From Waltergamsia citrina (lineage: Eukaryota; Ascomycota; Sordariomycetes; Hypocreales; Bionectriaceae): DNA of 64,000 nt. The notes beneath the pieces are model-generated. The model had not been told where the DNA came from. It saw only the letters and a list, made by a program, of their open reading frames with translations, and made no database searches. The position numbers were made by a program, and so were the translations under genes. Every line of letters begins with the position of its first letter. The stretch's first letter is position 1. Shown piece after piece: positions 34,543-46,700 of this stretch. The DNA is taken from positions 496,001 to 560,000 of the forward strand of contig JAKLNE010000016.1 of the NCBI GenBank assembly GCA_022814615.1, given 5' to 3'.

Positions 34543-37500
34543 TCAAGTGAGAACCCATTCACTACCACGCTTGATGAACTTGTCCATCATCATGCCGAGG
34601 TCAGTCAAGACGAATCGGCAAATGTAAAATCCAAAGAACTCAGCCGCATGTCGGGTGCAAAGCTCCAGCCCGACCTGAGTCTTGTCAGCGTGCCTCAGAC
34701 CGGGGTCCTCAACCTGCCGTGCTATTTGATCTGTGTCATTATGCGTTAGTTCGTCGTTCATAAGCTTGTTGTCTCGAGCTGGAAGACAGGTACATACCAA
34801 TAACTTGGGCAGCGTCAAAGAGGCGAGCGAGTGACCCCATATAGTGGGCATTTGGCCCCGTGAACTGAGTTTGGCTCATATCCCGCCTCGCCGGCTTACT
34901 AGTTGGCTGGGCCGTCATGGGCAAAGTTGGAAGGCTGGTTGAGTCCTTAGTCGCATCCATGGTCCCAGTTCGGCCCTGCGCGCCTAGCGCCGCAGCCGAG
35001 TTTTTGGATCGTAAACGACGCCATGAGAAGGATGATTTGCCCGATACACTAGTTGACCGCGGCAATGAAGAGTCCCCATCAGGCCCACCAGACGCTTCTT
35101 TGAACATTGTTCCGCTGCTCTGCACACCGACCTCATTGCCTAGCCTACGGCTGAGAGCAGCCTGAACTTGCTCGAGAACTCCTTCCATAGACTGCATCTC
35201 CTCAAGCATGGCGTCAGCATCACAGGTATCAACCCTTGCCAATTTCAGCAGGGCTGCCGTAAGAAAGTCGCAATTGGCAATCTTATCTTCCACGTTCTTC
35301 AACTTTACACCTTTGACCTTCCAAGCTTCTCGTGGGACAAACATTTTCGAGCTGACATATCCGCCTCGAGGATGGACAAGTGTTTGATACAGGCATCGCA
35401 TCAGCCAGAACGGCCGAAGCATAAAGTCGGTAGGACATGGCTCGAGGGAGACAGGAGCCTCAAGAGCAGCTGGATTCGGCGACCCTGGGCTTTCTGGTGC
35501 ATGAAAACTGTCGTCCAGAAGATACATACCACCAATGGAAACGTCCCCTTTTTCACGGAGGTTGGCGGTTACTGCGTTAGGAATGGCCGGAATAGCCGGC
35601 GTGCGGGAGGTACCCCAGTGGGTGCTTGATGGTGTACCGGGCGACATGTCACCTGGATCATCCAAATGAGACACAGACATGTTTCTCCCCTTGAGACTCC
35701 TCAAACTAGAAGAAGAGAAATTCTTTTTCAGCTTGCTGATCGACGGTGAAGCAGACCGTCCGTATGAATGGTCTTCTCCATCCCGGTGTCCAAAAGGCGA
35801 CCCCAGCCGCGTGTCAGCTGAGCTAGCATCTGCACTGGGAGACATTGGGCGCCGCGGCGCCTCAAGAGGGTCAACAGATTCGTCTAGGGGATGTGAGCCC
35901 TGACGGACGTCGTCTAATGGTGCAGACCTTCCGCCACCCATTTGCGGTGGCGGCGCCAGGCCCATGGTCTCAATCTTGAGTTGCTTCCGGTTTTGACCTG
36001 ACATGCGACGGTTGCGCACGCTCTGGCTTCCACTTGATAGAGCCGAGGGGATCTCGGGAAGCGCATGTGTGGGAGGAGGTGCTGTTGGCGCAGGGCCTTT
36101 CGGCGGAGGAGGGACTGGCGCCGATTCTGTGACTGTGGACAGGGAGGTAGTACCTGTTCCTGGGGGGTTAGAGCCGATGGAGCTTTGCCAGGTTCGAGAT
36201 GTAAAACCGCTCGAGTCGGACTCTCGCGGGAAGGACGACTGCTTTGGGAGACCGCGCCCAGAAAAGCCTTGCATGCTGTAGTCGCGGGTCATCTCTTCCA
36301 ACATTCTTTCTTCCTCGTCTGAAGAATTATCGTCAAAGAAATGCTCGGAGTTGTGTATGGGCTCCTGTTGCTGCGGCGGATTGTGCAATTGGAAACGTTC
36401 CCGTTCAGTTTCATTTGCCATCTCATAGGCCTCTCTCTCCGTCTGTCTGACCCGCTCTCGCGCGAGTTCGACTCTGCGCAAAGCATTTGCTACTATCTCT
36501 TCGTCGGGATCTTGCTTGACGTAGTCATGGGCGTCCATGGGTTCATATCCATCGTCATACGCAGCTTCTATAGCCGCGTCAAGGGCCGTATCAAACTCAG
36601 CCTCAGTATCGCCGCTTCCCGAACGGATGTGCCTTCTTCGGTAACCTAGGGACGAGGTTCTGGAATGCACAGAAGAGGCCGTTGATCCTCCTGATTCATC
36701 AATAGGATCTAACCAAGAGTTCTGACTATCCTCCCTCGAATGTTCGAGGCCTCTTCGAGTATCATTGCGTGGCGGGGCACCCATGGAGAAATCTGATCGG
36801 ACGGGCCCGTCCATGTCGCTACCAGAGTAGTTGCTAATTGGTGTCTGTTGCTCTGAGGCAATATGTGCGGTTGGGTGAGAGCGCGGCAGGGGTTGCAGCG
36901 CGTTGTCGGGAAATCGGGATCGCACAGGTGATTTAGAGAAAGAAGATTGCAAAAAGCCAGGTTCGGGAAGTTGAGGGGTCAAAGAGGAGGATGTCTGACT
37001 TGTTTGACTTTGCTGTCTCGTCCGTTGAGAGCGAGGGTCTTCGTACGACGGTTGCTCATTCAATGATTGCGTTGGTGGTTGAGGACTGTATCGGCCCTCT
37101 CGGCTTATCGCTGCTACCGTCGCTGCCTCGACAGACGACAACTCGTCCATTGCATTCTTGAACACTGTGTCCCGCCGGCTATCGTGTTCGTCTGGGAAGT
37201 CAGGCAGTGCTTTAGATTCCTTAGACTGTGATCTTGACTCGTTTCTAGAAGGTAGCATCTGATCAAGCTCATCAATGCGGCTTGTATAGGTGCGTTGCTG
37301 TCTATGTTAGCGTTGGACTGAAACAGGGGGCATAATCAATCCCCATTGTAAATGGAGGGAAGTTTTGGAAGGAAATCACTTACAATGGCCTCAAGTTTTT
37401 TCTTATCCTCCTGCGCCGACGTTCTCTGCAAAACTTGTTGCAGCAGCTCGCAGGCCTCACCGTATGCCTGCCGAGCGCCCCAAACATCTTGTCCATTGTC

Positions 37501-38445
37501 AAGTTGAACGGCGGTGTTGGCTTTTTGTAAGGCCCGGGACAGCATCGCCTTCTGTGACGGATGTTTGGGTCCTCTGGTCTGGGGCGAATCGGAACTGCTC
37601 CTCCCTGACCGGTTTCGAGCATGATTGATGGGTCCATTGGACTCCCGCCCCTGGTCATAGGGCATGGCGGTAGGAACAGCGGTGGAAGTGGGAGGGCGCG
37701 TTGAATCACTGGCGTCTGTCGTAGTGCGCGAACGCGGTCCTCCCTCGTGTGCGCTTTCCGGGCTGGCAAATGCAGTGGAGTAGTCCTGAGCGAACGATGG
37801 AAGAGGCTCGAGCGTAGGCAGTCCTTGAAAATGGTTTTGAGAATTTTCTCTTTCTGGTCGTTCGGGCGAACCGGTCGCAAGACTTGAGAAGAATTCGGAA
37901 TTGTCGCTAGGCCGGCGGGTTTTCTGAAGTTTTCGAGAGCGCCGCTGGGCAGAGGGTGGTGAATTTGTTAAGAGAAATGTGGTATCCACGCTGCTGGTTC
38001 GGCGGTTCGAGGGCGTCGCCCGCGAAGGTGCTTTTGTATTACTATGACTCGAGCCCGTGGAAGCAGACCACCGGTTGACGAAATAAGAATTGGCGGCAGA
38101 GGCACGAGAAGAGGACCTGGCCTCGTCCGGCTCGTGGAGATGGAATGGGGACGGGCCAAAGTGATTTGTGGCCGTAGTCGCCTGCCCCTCGGCGACGGGG
38201 CTGTAGGGTGACGCCGAGTTGTCGCCCGAATTCGGTACTATATGGGGCGGCGGGAGTAAGGACGAAGTTCGAGGGAGATGGAAGCGAGTCTGGTCCGCCT
38301 CAGGAGTCGGAAAATAGGAGGGTGATGGCGTGGGCGCTTGCGCTTGCGCTTGTCTTGCCGACGGTTGCAAGACAGGCGGAGTATTCTTCTGAGATGGGTA
38401 GGCGTGATCGACAGAGTCGTGATAGGGCGTGGAAAACGCCTGCAT
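34543..38445 (-). CDS. MIT-domain protein, large and mostly disordered
   Basis: Probably endosomal or trafficking protein: MIT domains bind ESCRT-III tails. Minus-strand exons: 38445-37384, 37297-34798, 34730-34543; 1249 aa. Residues 1-295 are Ser/Pro/Thr/Arg-rich and low in structure. The MIT domain spans about 299-367 (AMLSRALQKANTAVQLD... to RTYTSRIDELDQ) and is split by the 86-nt intron in phase 0. A long disordered stretch with D/E and P runs follows (PVPPPPKGPAPTAPPP). The C-terminal 350 residues look folded: FMLRPFWLMRCLYQTLVHPRGGYVSSKMFVPREAWKVKG, DKIANCDFLTAALLKLARVD, then the last exon ARQVEDPGLRHADKTQVGLELCTRHAAEFFGFYICRFVLTDLGMMMDKFIKRG in parts. This architecture is conserved in filamentous fungi as far as I recall; function not established by me. 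Confidence 0.85.
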
Positions 38446-39849
38446 CGTCGTCGTACGTCTATTCTATGCGAAGGTGATCATTGGCGGCCAGATGCTAGCA
38501 TCGCGAGCGTAGTAGTTGATTGTTCTAGTATCTAGCAGAATTGACATGCTTCGCGTCATTCGATTTGGAGTCGTCGGCCCCTGGATCCAACGAGCAAGCA
38601 AGGCAGGTGAGTGCGTGAAATGCGCGTGCCAGGGATGCCCACTGTCCAAAGTCCTATATCCAATGCCCGCAGCCCATGGACGTGCGGACTTGACTAGGGG
38701 CTGGCGATCAAGAATTCGAAAGGTTGGAGGTGGAAGGGGTCTATCGTGGGCGGAGGCAGCGAATGATTGCCAACCAGCAGCAGGCATCGAAGACGGTTGA
38801 AGGAGCCTTGTCGCCTTGTCCGAGGACCGAGAGCATGGATAGGGGCAATCAAGCCACCGTCGGCCAGTGTGAGAATGCAGGTAAGGTGGATGGCATCCCG
38901 TTGCGATGGGGGATGGATCATGGATGGAGGGATGCGGATTGGGGGAGAATAGGAGTAGGGATAGACGAAAATGGGGGATCCTGGATCAATCATCCAACCA
39001 AGACGATGAAGATCCAGGGAGGCACAGAAAGTCTCATGCAGTTTACAGGCGCTGTCAGCGCAGTAAGACTCACTAAAACGCTGTAAGACGCTGTAAGACA
39101 GCCACCGTCCACCGGAGACTGTACGGCCATCGAGAAGGAGCACGGCGGAAAGTGGATCTATCCCGGGCTGATTTATGCCTCCTATTGGTAGCTATCCGCC
39201 ACTAGTCTGCGGCCCCGACAGCCAGGGGTATCTTGCAGGGGCATTCGCTTCACTGGCATACCTACGGTAAGCTGTTGAACTCTTTTCCCATTCTGTCAGA
39301 GTAGCAGCGTATACTGATGCGAGGGATCACTGTACAGAAACGATGCTACCCGTCAGCATATGACCTCCATTTGGCCATATTCGGACTTCAAGTAGAGTGC
39401 TGAACTTGTTCATCGTCCAAGTCTCAGATATTCATCATGGGGAAAAATCAAATAAATCGAGTTTTCGAGTTTAAATTGGCCATTCCACGGCCAGGACCCG
39501 TTTCTCAGGCCGACTCCTACTATCTACATGTACTAGTTTCACTGGTCCCTCAGTTAGTGCGACCCCTAAAACAGACCTGCGGTAGCCCACCGCTAGGCCG
39601 TATTAGTGCATTATTAAAGCGGCAGCAACTTCACTGGCAACTTCAATTTGGATGGTCTGTGCACAAGATACACGCCTTAGTGCACGACATCGGAACCCAG
39701 ACGCGACGATAACCTTGCGAGTTGCGGCCAGTGATGAAATAATCCGCGACTACCAGCCAAACCTCCACACCTACCTGTTGAACAATTCGGAGCAAACCAT
39801 AAGCTGATCTGTGATTGATTAATTAATTAATTGATTACCTTCTGTCGAG
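38446..39849. other. Divergent intergenic region, MIT gene / CTNNBL1
   Basis: 1.4 kb between two outward-transcribed genes. Contains ATTA/TTAATTAA tandem units at 39815-39837, 13 nt before the CTNNBL1 start. Frames at 38464-39143 and 39437-39712 are not convincing. Confidence 0.5.
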
Positions 39850-41755
39850 ATGACCAGTGTTGACGAAATCTTCAAGGTATAGTTCCCAATCAATTCTAGT
39901 ATTCAATTCTTCTTCGCGCCTAAAAACTAACCCGGCATCAAAATGTAGAACTCTGGCCTGCCCAGCAAGCGCAAGCTCGATCCCGTCAAAGATCCGAGTA
40001 TGTTCATACCAGCCACTCTATCCGTACAATCACTTGAACCTAGAAGAAGCTAACGAAGTTCCTGCGCACACAGACGAAATCTACAAATCCGCAAAGCTAT
40101 CCAACGGCTCCTCCCGCCACGCCCACGTCCAAGACGACGATGACGACCAAGAAGCCGGTCCGGTCCCTCCCCCCGAAGATGGCGAAGACCAAGACTTTGG
40201 GCCCGAAATGCCCCCCGATGACGGCGATGACGAGGACCGCTTCTTCGGAGGCGGCATCAGCAAACAGGAATCCGAAATCTTGGACTACGTTGAAGGCGCC
40301 GATGATGGAAAGCTAGATGAGAAACGAGATGCCGCTTGGTTGCGGAGAACGGCGCTTGCTTTTGAGAAGCATATTACCAAGAATGCGGAGCTACGAGCCA
40401 AATTCGAGGCCGACCCGCAGAAGTTCATTGGCAGTGAGGCGGACCTGGATTCCGATATCAAAGGCTTATCCGTGCTGTCAGAACATCCCGAGCTGTACCA
40501 CGAGCTCGTAAAGCTAGGGTGCGTGGGGAGCTTGGTTGGCTTACTGGCTCATGAAAACACCGACATCGCCATCGACGTGATAGAGGTCATTGGCGAGCTC
40601 ACAGACGAGGACGTCCCTGCAGAGGATGAGCAGTGGAACCTACTAGTCGATGCGCTGATAGACTCAGATTTGCTAGGCCTGCTGGTATCCAACTTTTCGC
40701 GCCTGGACGAGTCAGACGAATCGGATAGGAATGGGGTATACTACGCTCTCGGCATACTGGAGAATCTTTGTTCGCGCGCAAAGGTGGCTACACGTATTGG
40801 AGAAGACGAGGTCCTATTACGATGGCTTCTGAACCGCGTGGGCAAGAGCGAACCCTCCGTCACCCAGAACAAACAATACGCCGCTGAAATCCTGGCCATT
40901 CTGTCACAAGCAACGCCCGAGAGTCGGCGCAATCTCATCCAGATCGACGCCATTGATATGCTATTACAGCTTGTGGCGTCATATAGAAGGCGAGATCCCG
41001 ACAAAGGCGGCGAGGAAGAGGAATATATGGAGAACCTGTTTGAAGCTCTGACTTGTCTAGTCGATGAACCAGAAGGCAAGGCCAAGTTCATTGAGGCTGA
41101 AGGCACAGAGCTATGCCTGCTCATGTTCAAGGAGGGTAAAATGAGCAAAGCCCCAGCTCTCCGCCTACTAGACCACGCAGCAGGCGGCAGCACAGCTAGA
41201 GAGGTGTGCGAGAAGCTCGTTGAGGTGGGTGGTCTGAAGACTACTTTTACCCTATTTATGAAGATCCAAGATCACCGGCTACTGGGACACTTGTTGGCGA
41301 TATTTGCTTCTATGCTGCGGCTCTTACCTGCCGACTCGGCAGAGCGGATACGGACGCTCGCTAAATTCGTGGAAAAGGATTACGAGAAGATTGTCAAACT
41401 GGTGAAGCTCCGGCGAGAGTACGACACGCAAGTCCGTCGTGCCGAAGAGAAGAACGAGCGCGAACGCCAGGCTGCCTCTGCCGAAGACAAAGAAGAGCTA
41501 GAACTAGAGTGGTTCACCAACCGCCTCGACGCCGGCCTCTATACGCTCCAGACCATCGACGTCACCCTAGCCTGGCTCATCGCAGAGGACGCAGGCGCCA
41601 GACGGAAAATCAAGCAGCTCCTGGGAGAAAAGGACGAGACATTTGCCGTTATCAAAGCGACACTTTCAGAGCAAATGGAGGGCTTGGACACGAGTGAGGC
41701 AGACGGCCAGGATTTGAAGGATATGTTAGGTACTCTAGTAGAATTTCTGCAATAA
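39850..41755 (+). CDS. Beta-catenin-like protein 1 (CTNNBL1 family), spliceosome-associated
   Basis: Nuclear armadillo-repeat protein that associates with the Prp19/CDC5L splicing complex in animals. Exons: 39850-39876 (only 9 codons), 39949-39997, 40074-41755; introns 72 and 76 nt; 585 aa. The start MTSVDEIFK joins NSGLPSKRKLD (basic, nuclear-signal-like), then an acidic/proline stretch (DDDDDQEAGPVPPP). The family core begins LDYVEGADDGKLDEKRDAAWLRRTALAFEKHITKNAELRAKF in parts and continues through HPELYHELVKLGCVGSLVGLLAHENTDIAIDVIEVIGELTDED and helical repeats to EFLQ. The last 100 residues form a charged coiled helix (RREYDTQVRRAEEKNERERQ). Ends converge with the V-ATPase G gene with 171 bp between the stops. 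Confidence 0.93.
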
Positions 41756-41926
41756 GACAAGAAACCCGGTTTGCAGCTTCCCCCTAAGCCAGGGAAGAAG
41801 AAACGCTTTGCAACTGCACCCAGCTTCGTGATAATGCTAATAATCCCCTCAGGTGGACTCTTCTTGCCGCTTCACCTCCAGAGCTCGGCCTCACCAAGCC
41901 CACGCACAATAACTCAACCGACAGTC

Positions 41927-42654
41927 TTAAGCAGCCTGCGGCTTAGGATTGGCCTCCATCACTGCAGTCAAGAGGTTCTGCACAACTCCAGACTGGCCCT
42001 TCTTACCAGCAGCCTTGATCTCCTCAATCTGCTTCGCGGCATCCTTGTTGGCCTCATCCTCTGCTTGTTGGTTACCCTTGCTGTGCTGTTATCCATCATC
42101 TCTCGCGTTAGCCGTACTGCTTTACCACCCCGAGGTATATCGTAGATCTTCGTAACCAGGGGAGAGGGAGAGGGGAGGGATGTGTCGAACCTCGGCCTCG
42201 AACTTCTTGTACTCGTCCTCTTTGGAGGACTTGTAGTCGGAGATCTCCTTCTTTGCTTCGTCGCGGGCTTCCTTTACGCGCTTTGTTCGGACTGTAGAGG
42301 TGTGTTCGTTAGTCTTGGGCGGTTCGGTGACGTTTCGAGGATCCTCTGGTTCGCTATGAGAGCTTACATTCACGGGCTATAGTGGTTATTGCGTCAGCGG
42401 ATGAACAGTCAGTCGCAACAGAATAGGATGACGATGGACGGGGCTTACCCTTCTGAACAATCTTGGATGCCTCCCGCTCGGCCTGTCACAACAGCAGTTA
42501 GACCAAAAGAAAGTACAAGACAATATGGCGCCATCAGGAGTGCGAACATCAAGTAGTGTCTGGATACCAGCCGAGTTCTGAGCAGACTATTCCACCAAAC
42601 CAGTTAGCAACTTGGCCAAAACACACACCAACTAGGAACTCCAGCAGGTACCAT
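41927..42654 (-). CDS. vma10: V-type proton ATPase subunit G
   Basis: Part of the peripheral stalk of the V1 sector acidifying the vacuole. Six coding exons on the minus strand: 42654-42652 (the ATG alone), 42586-42548, 42482-42449, 42376-42368 (a 9-nt microexon), 42291-42191, 42085-41927; 114 aa, the family length. The product reads M/SAQNSAGIQTLLD/AEREASKIVQK/ARE/FRTKRVKEARDEAKKEI and ends VMEANPKPQAA, matching the conserved subunit G N-terminal helix. Introns are 65, 65, 72, 76 and 105 nt; donors GTACCT, GTTCGC, GTAAGC, GTAAGC and GTTCGA are mostly weak, which is notable in a gene with such short exons. Confidence 0.93.
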
Positions 42655-43119
42655 TGTGAAGTTTCGTTCGGACGACAAAGAGACTCGAAGGAAGGAGAAA
42701 ACGTGGTCGTTGAGAGAAGCAGCTCAGGACAAGGCCGAGGAAGAAGTAAATGCGGTGATGGCGGAGAGCTAAATGCGATAGAGGAAGAGATAGAGATGTA
42801 CCTTGTGATAACTCAAGTGTTGATTGGAGGTGGGTGCAGGTGGGCGGGCGCCTGACGTCGGGGAGCAGCAGCACGGGATGGTACTTTGCCCAGCTTTCCC
42901 CACATGGCTGTGCATAACTTTAGTACTGAGTTATGCACGCTTTTTTGGAGAATCCAGTCTATTACTACTACTTACTTGGTAGTATTACATTTCGCAGCTT
43001 CGGAAGCTGTCCACTCCCAACCATAACAATTGTATCAAGCATTCGCGAGCCATTCATTTGGAAGGGAAGCTACTACTGTGTATTAAAAGCTCCCCCCCAA
43101 GAGCTCGTCAGCGGCAATC
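42655..43119. promoter_or_regulatory. Divergent promoter, V-ATPase G / PET117
   Basis: 465 bp separate two outward-facing start codons. Two inverted-looking ACTTTAGTACTGAGTTA-like and CT-rich segments lie at about 42900-42935; no defined binding site assigned. Confidence 0.4.
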
Positions 43120-43457
43120 ATGTCACGCGCCTCCAAGCTCACCCTCGGCGCAACGTCGCTCTTCGCAGCGACAACTATCGTCCTCGTTCACTTCCAGCAA
43201 AAGCTAGAAAGAGACGTAAGGCCCCGGCCAGACTCTAGCCATTTCCCGCTTATATCTCATACAATACTAACTGATCGTCTTCTTAGGCCATGCATCAAGG
43301 TGTCGTGCACGACATGGAGAGACAACGAATCAAGCGAGAACGACAGCTAGACTTCGACATGCAAAAGCAGCTGGAAGAAGAATATAAGCGCGAGCAGACC
43401 GTTCACAACGCCTTAGAACCGCCGGACAAGTCTTCATCGGCGCCGCCACCAAGATAA
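43120..43457 (+). CDS. pet117: Cytochrome c oxidase assembly protein PET117
   Basis: Small mitochondrial protein needed for cytochrome oxidase assembly. Two exons, 43120-43215 and 43287-43457, with a 71-nt intron (donor GTAAGG, branch ACTAAC, acceptor TTAG); 88 aa. MSRASKLTLGATSLFAATTI is a hydrophobic anchor after a short basic start, then VHFQQKLERDAMHQGVVHDMERQ, the family signature, and a charged helix (RIKRERQLDFDMQKQLEEEYK). It ends in a disordered Pro/Ser tail. Convergent with RPB2, 323 bp between stops. Confidence 0.9.
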
Positions 43458-43780
43458 CACCACTGAATGTTGTTTGTCACTACGACGAAAAGCGAGAGAG
43501 TTTATGGTCAGCATGGCGGGCAACATGACGAACGAGCCTCCCGGTATATACCCTACTCGATGTAAAACGACTGTACAATTAGAATCACTGGAACATCTAG
43601 ACGGAGTTGGATATATCTTGTAACATCGATTGATCAACCTGAATCTTTTATTAACTGCTGTTACACTTCCTGATCCCATGCGCCATCTTTGCAATAATGA
43701 AAAAGAACCGTTGCAATGCTTCGTACATAACCGCATAGCCGCTACCTTCCCTCGGTCTAACCTTCCACTGCTTAATACCT
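43458..43780. other. Convergent 3' intergenic, PET117 / RPB2
   Basis: 323 bp holding both 3' untranslated regions. No gene seen. Confidence 0.5.
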
Positions 43781-46700
43781 TTAACGAATAGAAACTCCGG
43801 AACGACTTGTGAACATTCGTGCGGCGATGTTCATGGCTTGAAGCTCCTGGAACAGCAGCTTGGCTGCATACGGAATGTGAATCTGGGCAATCTTTGTCTT
43901 GTTCTTGCACGGGCGGCATTCAAAGGATTGCTTGGAAAGATTCCTGTAGAACAATGTCAGCCAAATTCTCATCATATTGCTCCAAAAGGGGGTAACTTAC
44001 GCAATAGGGGTCATTAGACCACAAATCTCGCAGACGTGGACTCGGAAGGCATCGGAAACCTCAAACAGACGCTCCTTGAGGAAGGTAGCGGCACCATGCG
44101 CAATCATGCAATCACGTTCCATCTCTCCGAAACGAAGACCACCATCACGAGCACGACCCTCCACAGGTTGTCGCGTCATGATCTGCACAGGCCCACGGGC
44201 TCGGGCGTGGATCTTGTCGTCTACCATGTGACGGAGTCGCTGGTAGTACGTTGGGCCAAAGAAGACCTGCGCGCGGAGCTTACGTCCTGTATGCCCGTTG
44301 TACATGACTTCGAACCCTCTGGACTGGTACCCATGCTTGCGCAGCAAGTCAGATACCTGGTCAACAGTCACGTCTGTGAAAGGCGTAGCGTCACCTTCCA
44401 TACCCTCGAGAGTAGACACCTTGCTGAGCAGACACTCAATCAAGTGAGCAATCGTCATTCGAGAGGGAATGGCGTGAGGGTTGATGATAATATCAGGCGT
44501 AATGCCCTCCCTGGTAAACGGCATATCTTCCTGTCGGAAGGTGACACCCACAGTACCCTTCTGTCCGTGACGAGAAGCAAACTTGTCACCGATCTGGGGA
44601 ATCTTTGTGGTACGCACGCGCACCTTGACATATTTGACATTGTCTGCGTTGACAGTCATAATCACAGAGTCGACAATACCGTTCTCCGTGCTGCGCAGAG
44701 GCGTCGAGATATCTCGCTTCTGGTGCTGTGCTGTGCGTGTCCCCAGATCCTGGTTATCTGGATCGATAGGCGCCGTCTTTCCAATGATAATGTCTTCTCC
44801 TGAAACACGAACACCAGGTGCCACAATACCGTCCTCATCCAGCTTGTCGTACGTGCCGTGCTTCATGCGAAGAGTGCTTGGCTGGAAGGGCTTCTCGAAA
44901 GATTCCGTGTAGTTCAAACCGACCTTCTTCTCTTGGTCTGAGTATGAACGGAAGAAAAGACTGCGGAACAAGCCTCGGTCGATACTGCTCTGATTCATAA
45001 CGACTGAATCTTCCTGGTTGTAACCTGAGTAGCAAGCAATGGCCACAATGGCATTTTGACCTGCAGGCAACTCGCGGAACTTGAGGAACTCCATGGATCG
45101 GGTTGTACCCAGTGGCTTCTGCGGGTAGTATAGAATATTGGACATGGTATCCATGCGACGGTTGTAGTTGGTAAGGAAGAAGCCCATGGCTTGCTTACCC
45201 ATAGCAGATTGATAGGTATTACGAGGAGACTACTAGGGCGTTAGCAAATTCGTAAAACTTGATAGTTCCTTGAGAAATTACATACCTGGTTATGATCGGG
45301 GAAAGGAATGATGCTTGCACAAATGCCGAGAATCATGCTGGGATGAATCTCGCAATGGGTATACATGTGCGTAGTCGGGTTGGTCTTTGTCTTCAAGCGC
45401 TTGTTGGGCTCCAGCTCCTCGTAGGCATCGGGGGCGTCGTAGCCAAGTCGTTGGATTCGGTACGATTCCAAATCTTCCGGAGTCATGCAGATCATGGCCG
45501 TTTCCTCTTCTTCTGCATCCAGGTACTCGACGCAACCAATGCCAACAAGCTTGTCCCAGCCCCTTAACCATTCTTCCTTGTCCGAGTGCCAGTACTCTTC
45601 ATCAATCCTACTGATGTCGTCCTTGGTCAGGACAAGGGAACCCTTTGGTGGATCACCAATTTCACCTTCCTCTTGTCGCACGGTAAAGACAGGACGCATT
45701 ACGCGCCCCGCATCAGAGAAGAACTTGAATTCTCGATCGCGAATGTCACGAACAAGAGAAACCTCATGCGCCATTCGGGCGGACCGACGCAGCGCGACCA
45801 AGTGATCGACGAGCTGCTTAGGTTCTTGGTGAATGCCCACCCAGCTACCATTGATGAAGATCTTGGTAGCGTGGGGGAATCTTAATGGATCGTACTCCTC
45901 GATTAGCTCCATCCCACGACTTATCATGAAAGATAGGAGAGGCTCCGAGGGAGATCCAACTGAAACGTAGCACATCAACGACAAGTTCTTCACCAGACCA
46001 CAAGCCTGGCCTTCAGGCGTCTCAGCAGGGCACACCAAGCCCCAGTGAGTGTTATGAAGCTGTCGTGGTTTTGCCAGCTTACCATCTCTGCCAATGGGCG
46101 TATTGGTACGTCGCAAATGGGACAAGGTGGAGGCAAAGGTATAACGGTTGAGCACCTGAGACACACCAGCGGTAGAGCTCATCGCCTTCTTCTGGTCACC
46201 CCAGTTTCCAGTGGCCAGCGAGTACTTCAGGCCGTTGGAAAGAGTTGAAGGTTTGATACCAACCGCCAAGTTGAAGTGTCTGTTGCCCTCAACACAGCGT
46301 CGCAGGTAGGTAGACAGCTCTGTGTTGATTCTGCGCATGATACCACGGAAGAGCTTGGCGAGCAAAGGTCCTGCCAGATCCAGACGCTTCTTGCCAAAGT
46401 GATCACGGTCATCAGGCTCACGTCTGCCCAGCGCACACTGGAGCAGCTTGTGGACCATGTAGCCGATAAAGAAGGCTTTCTTGGTCTCACTACCCTCATT
46501 TTGCGAGATGTGAGGCAGGGTCTCCTTCTGCAAGATATCGCGCGCGACTCGGACACGCTTGTCACGACCAAGACCAGCCTGGTCCCTGTTGCCTCGCTTA
46601 CCGATGAAATCGAGGGCTACCTCACGGTCCTGAACACAGAAGGCCTCCTCGATACATGGCCGGAGCATCTCCAGCATCTGGGTATCGTTGCGATCGTAGC

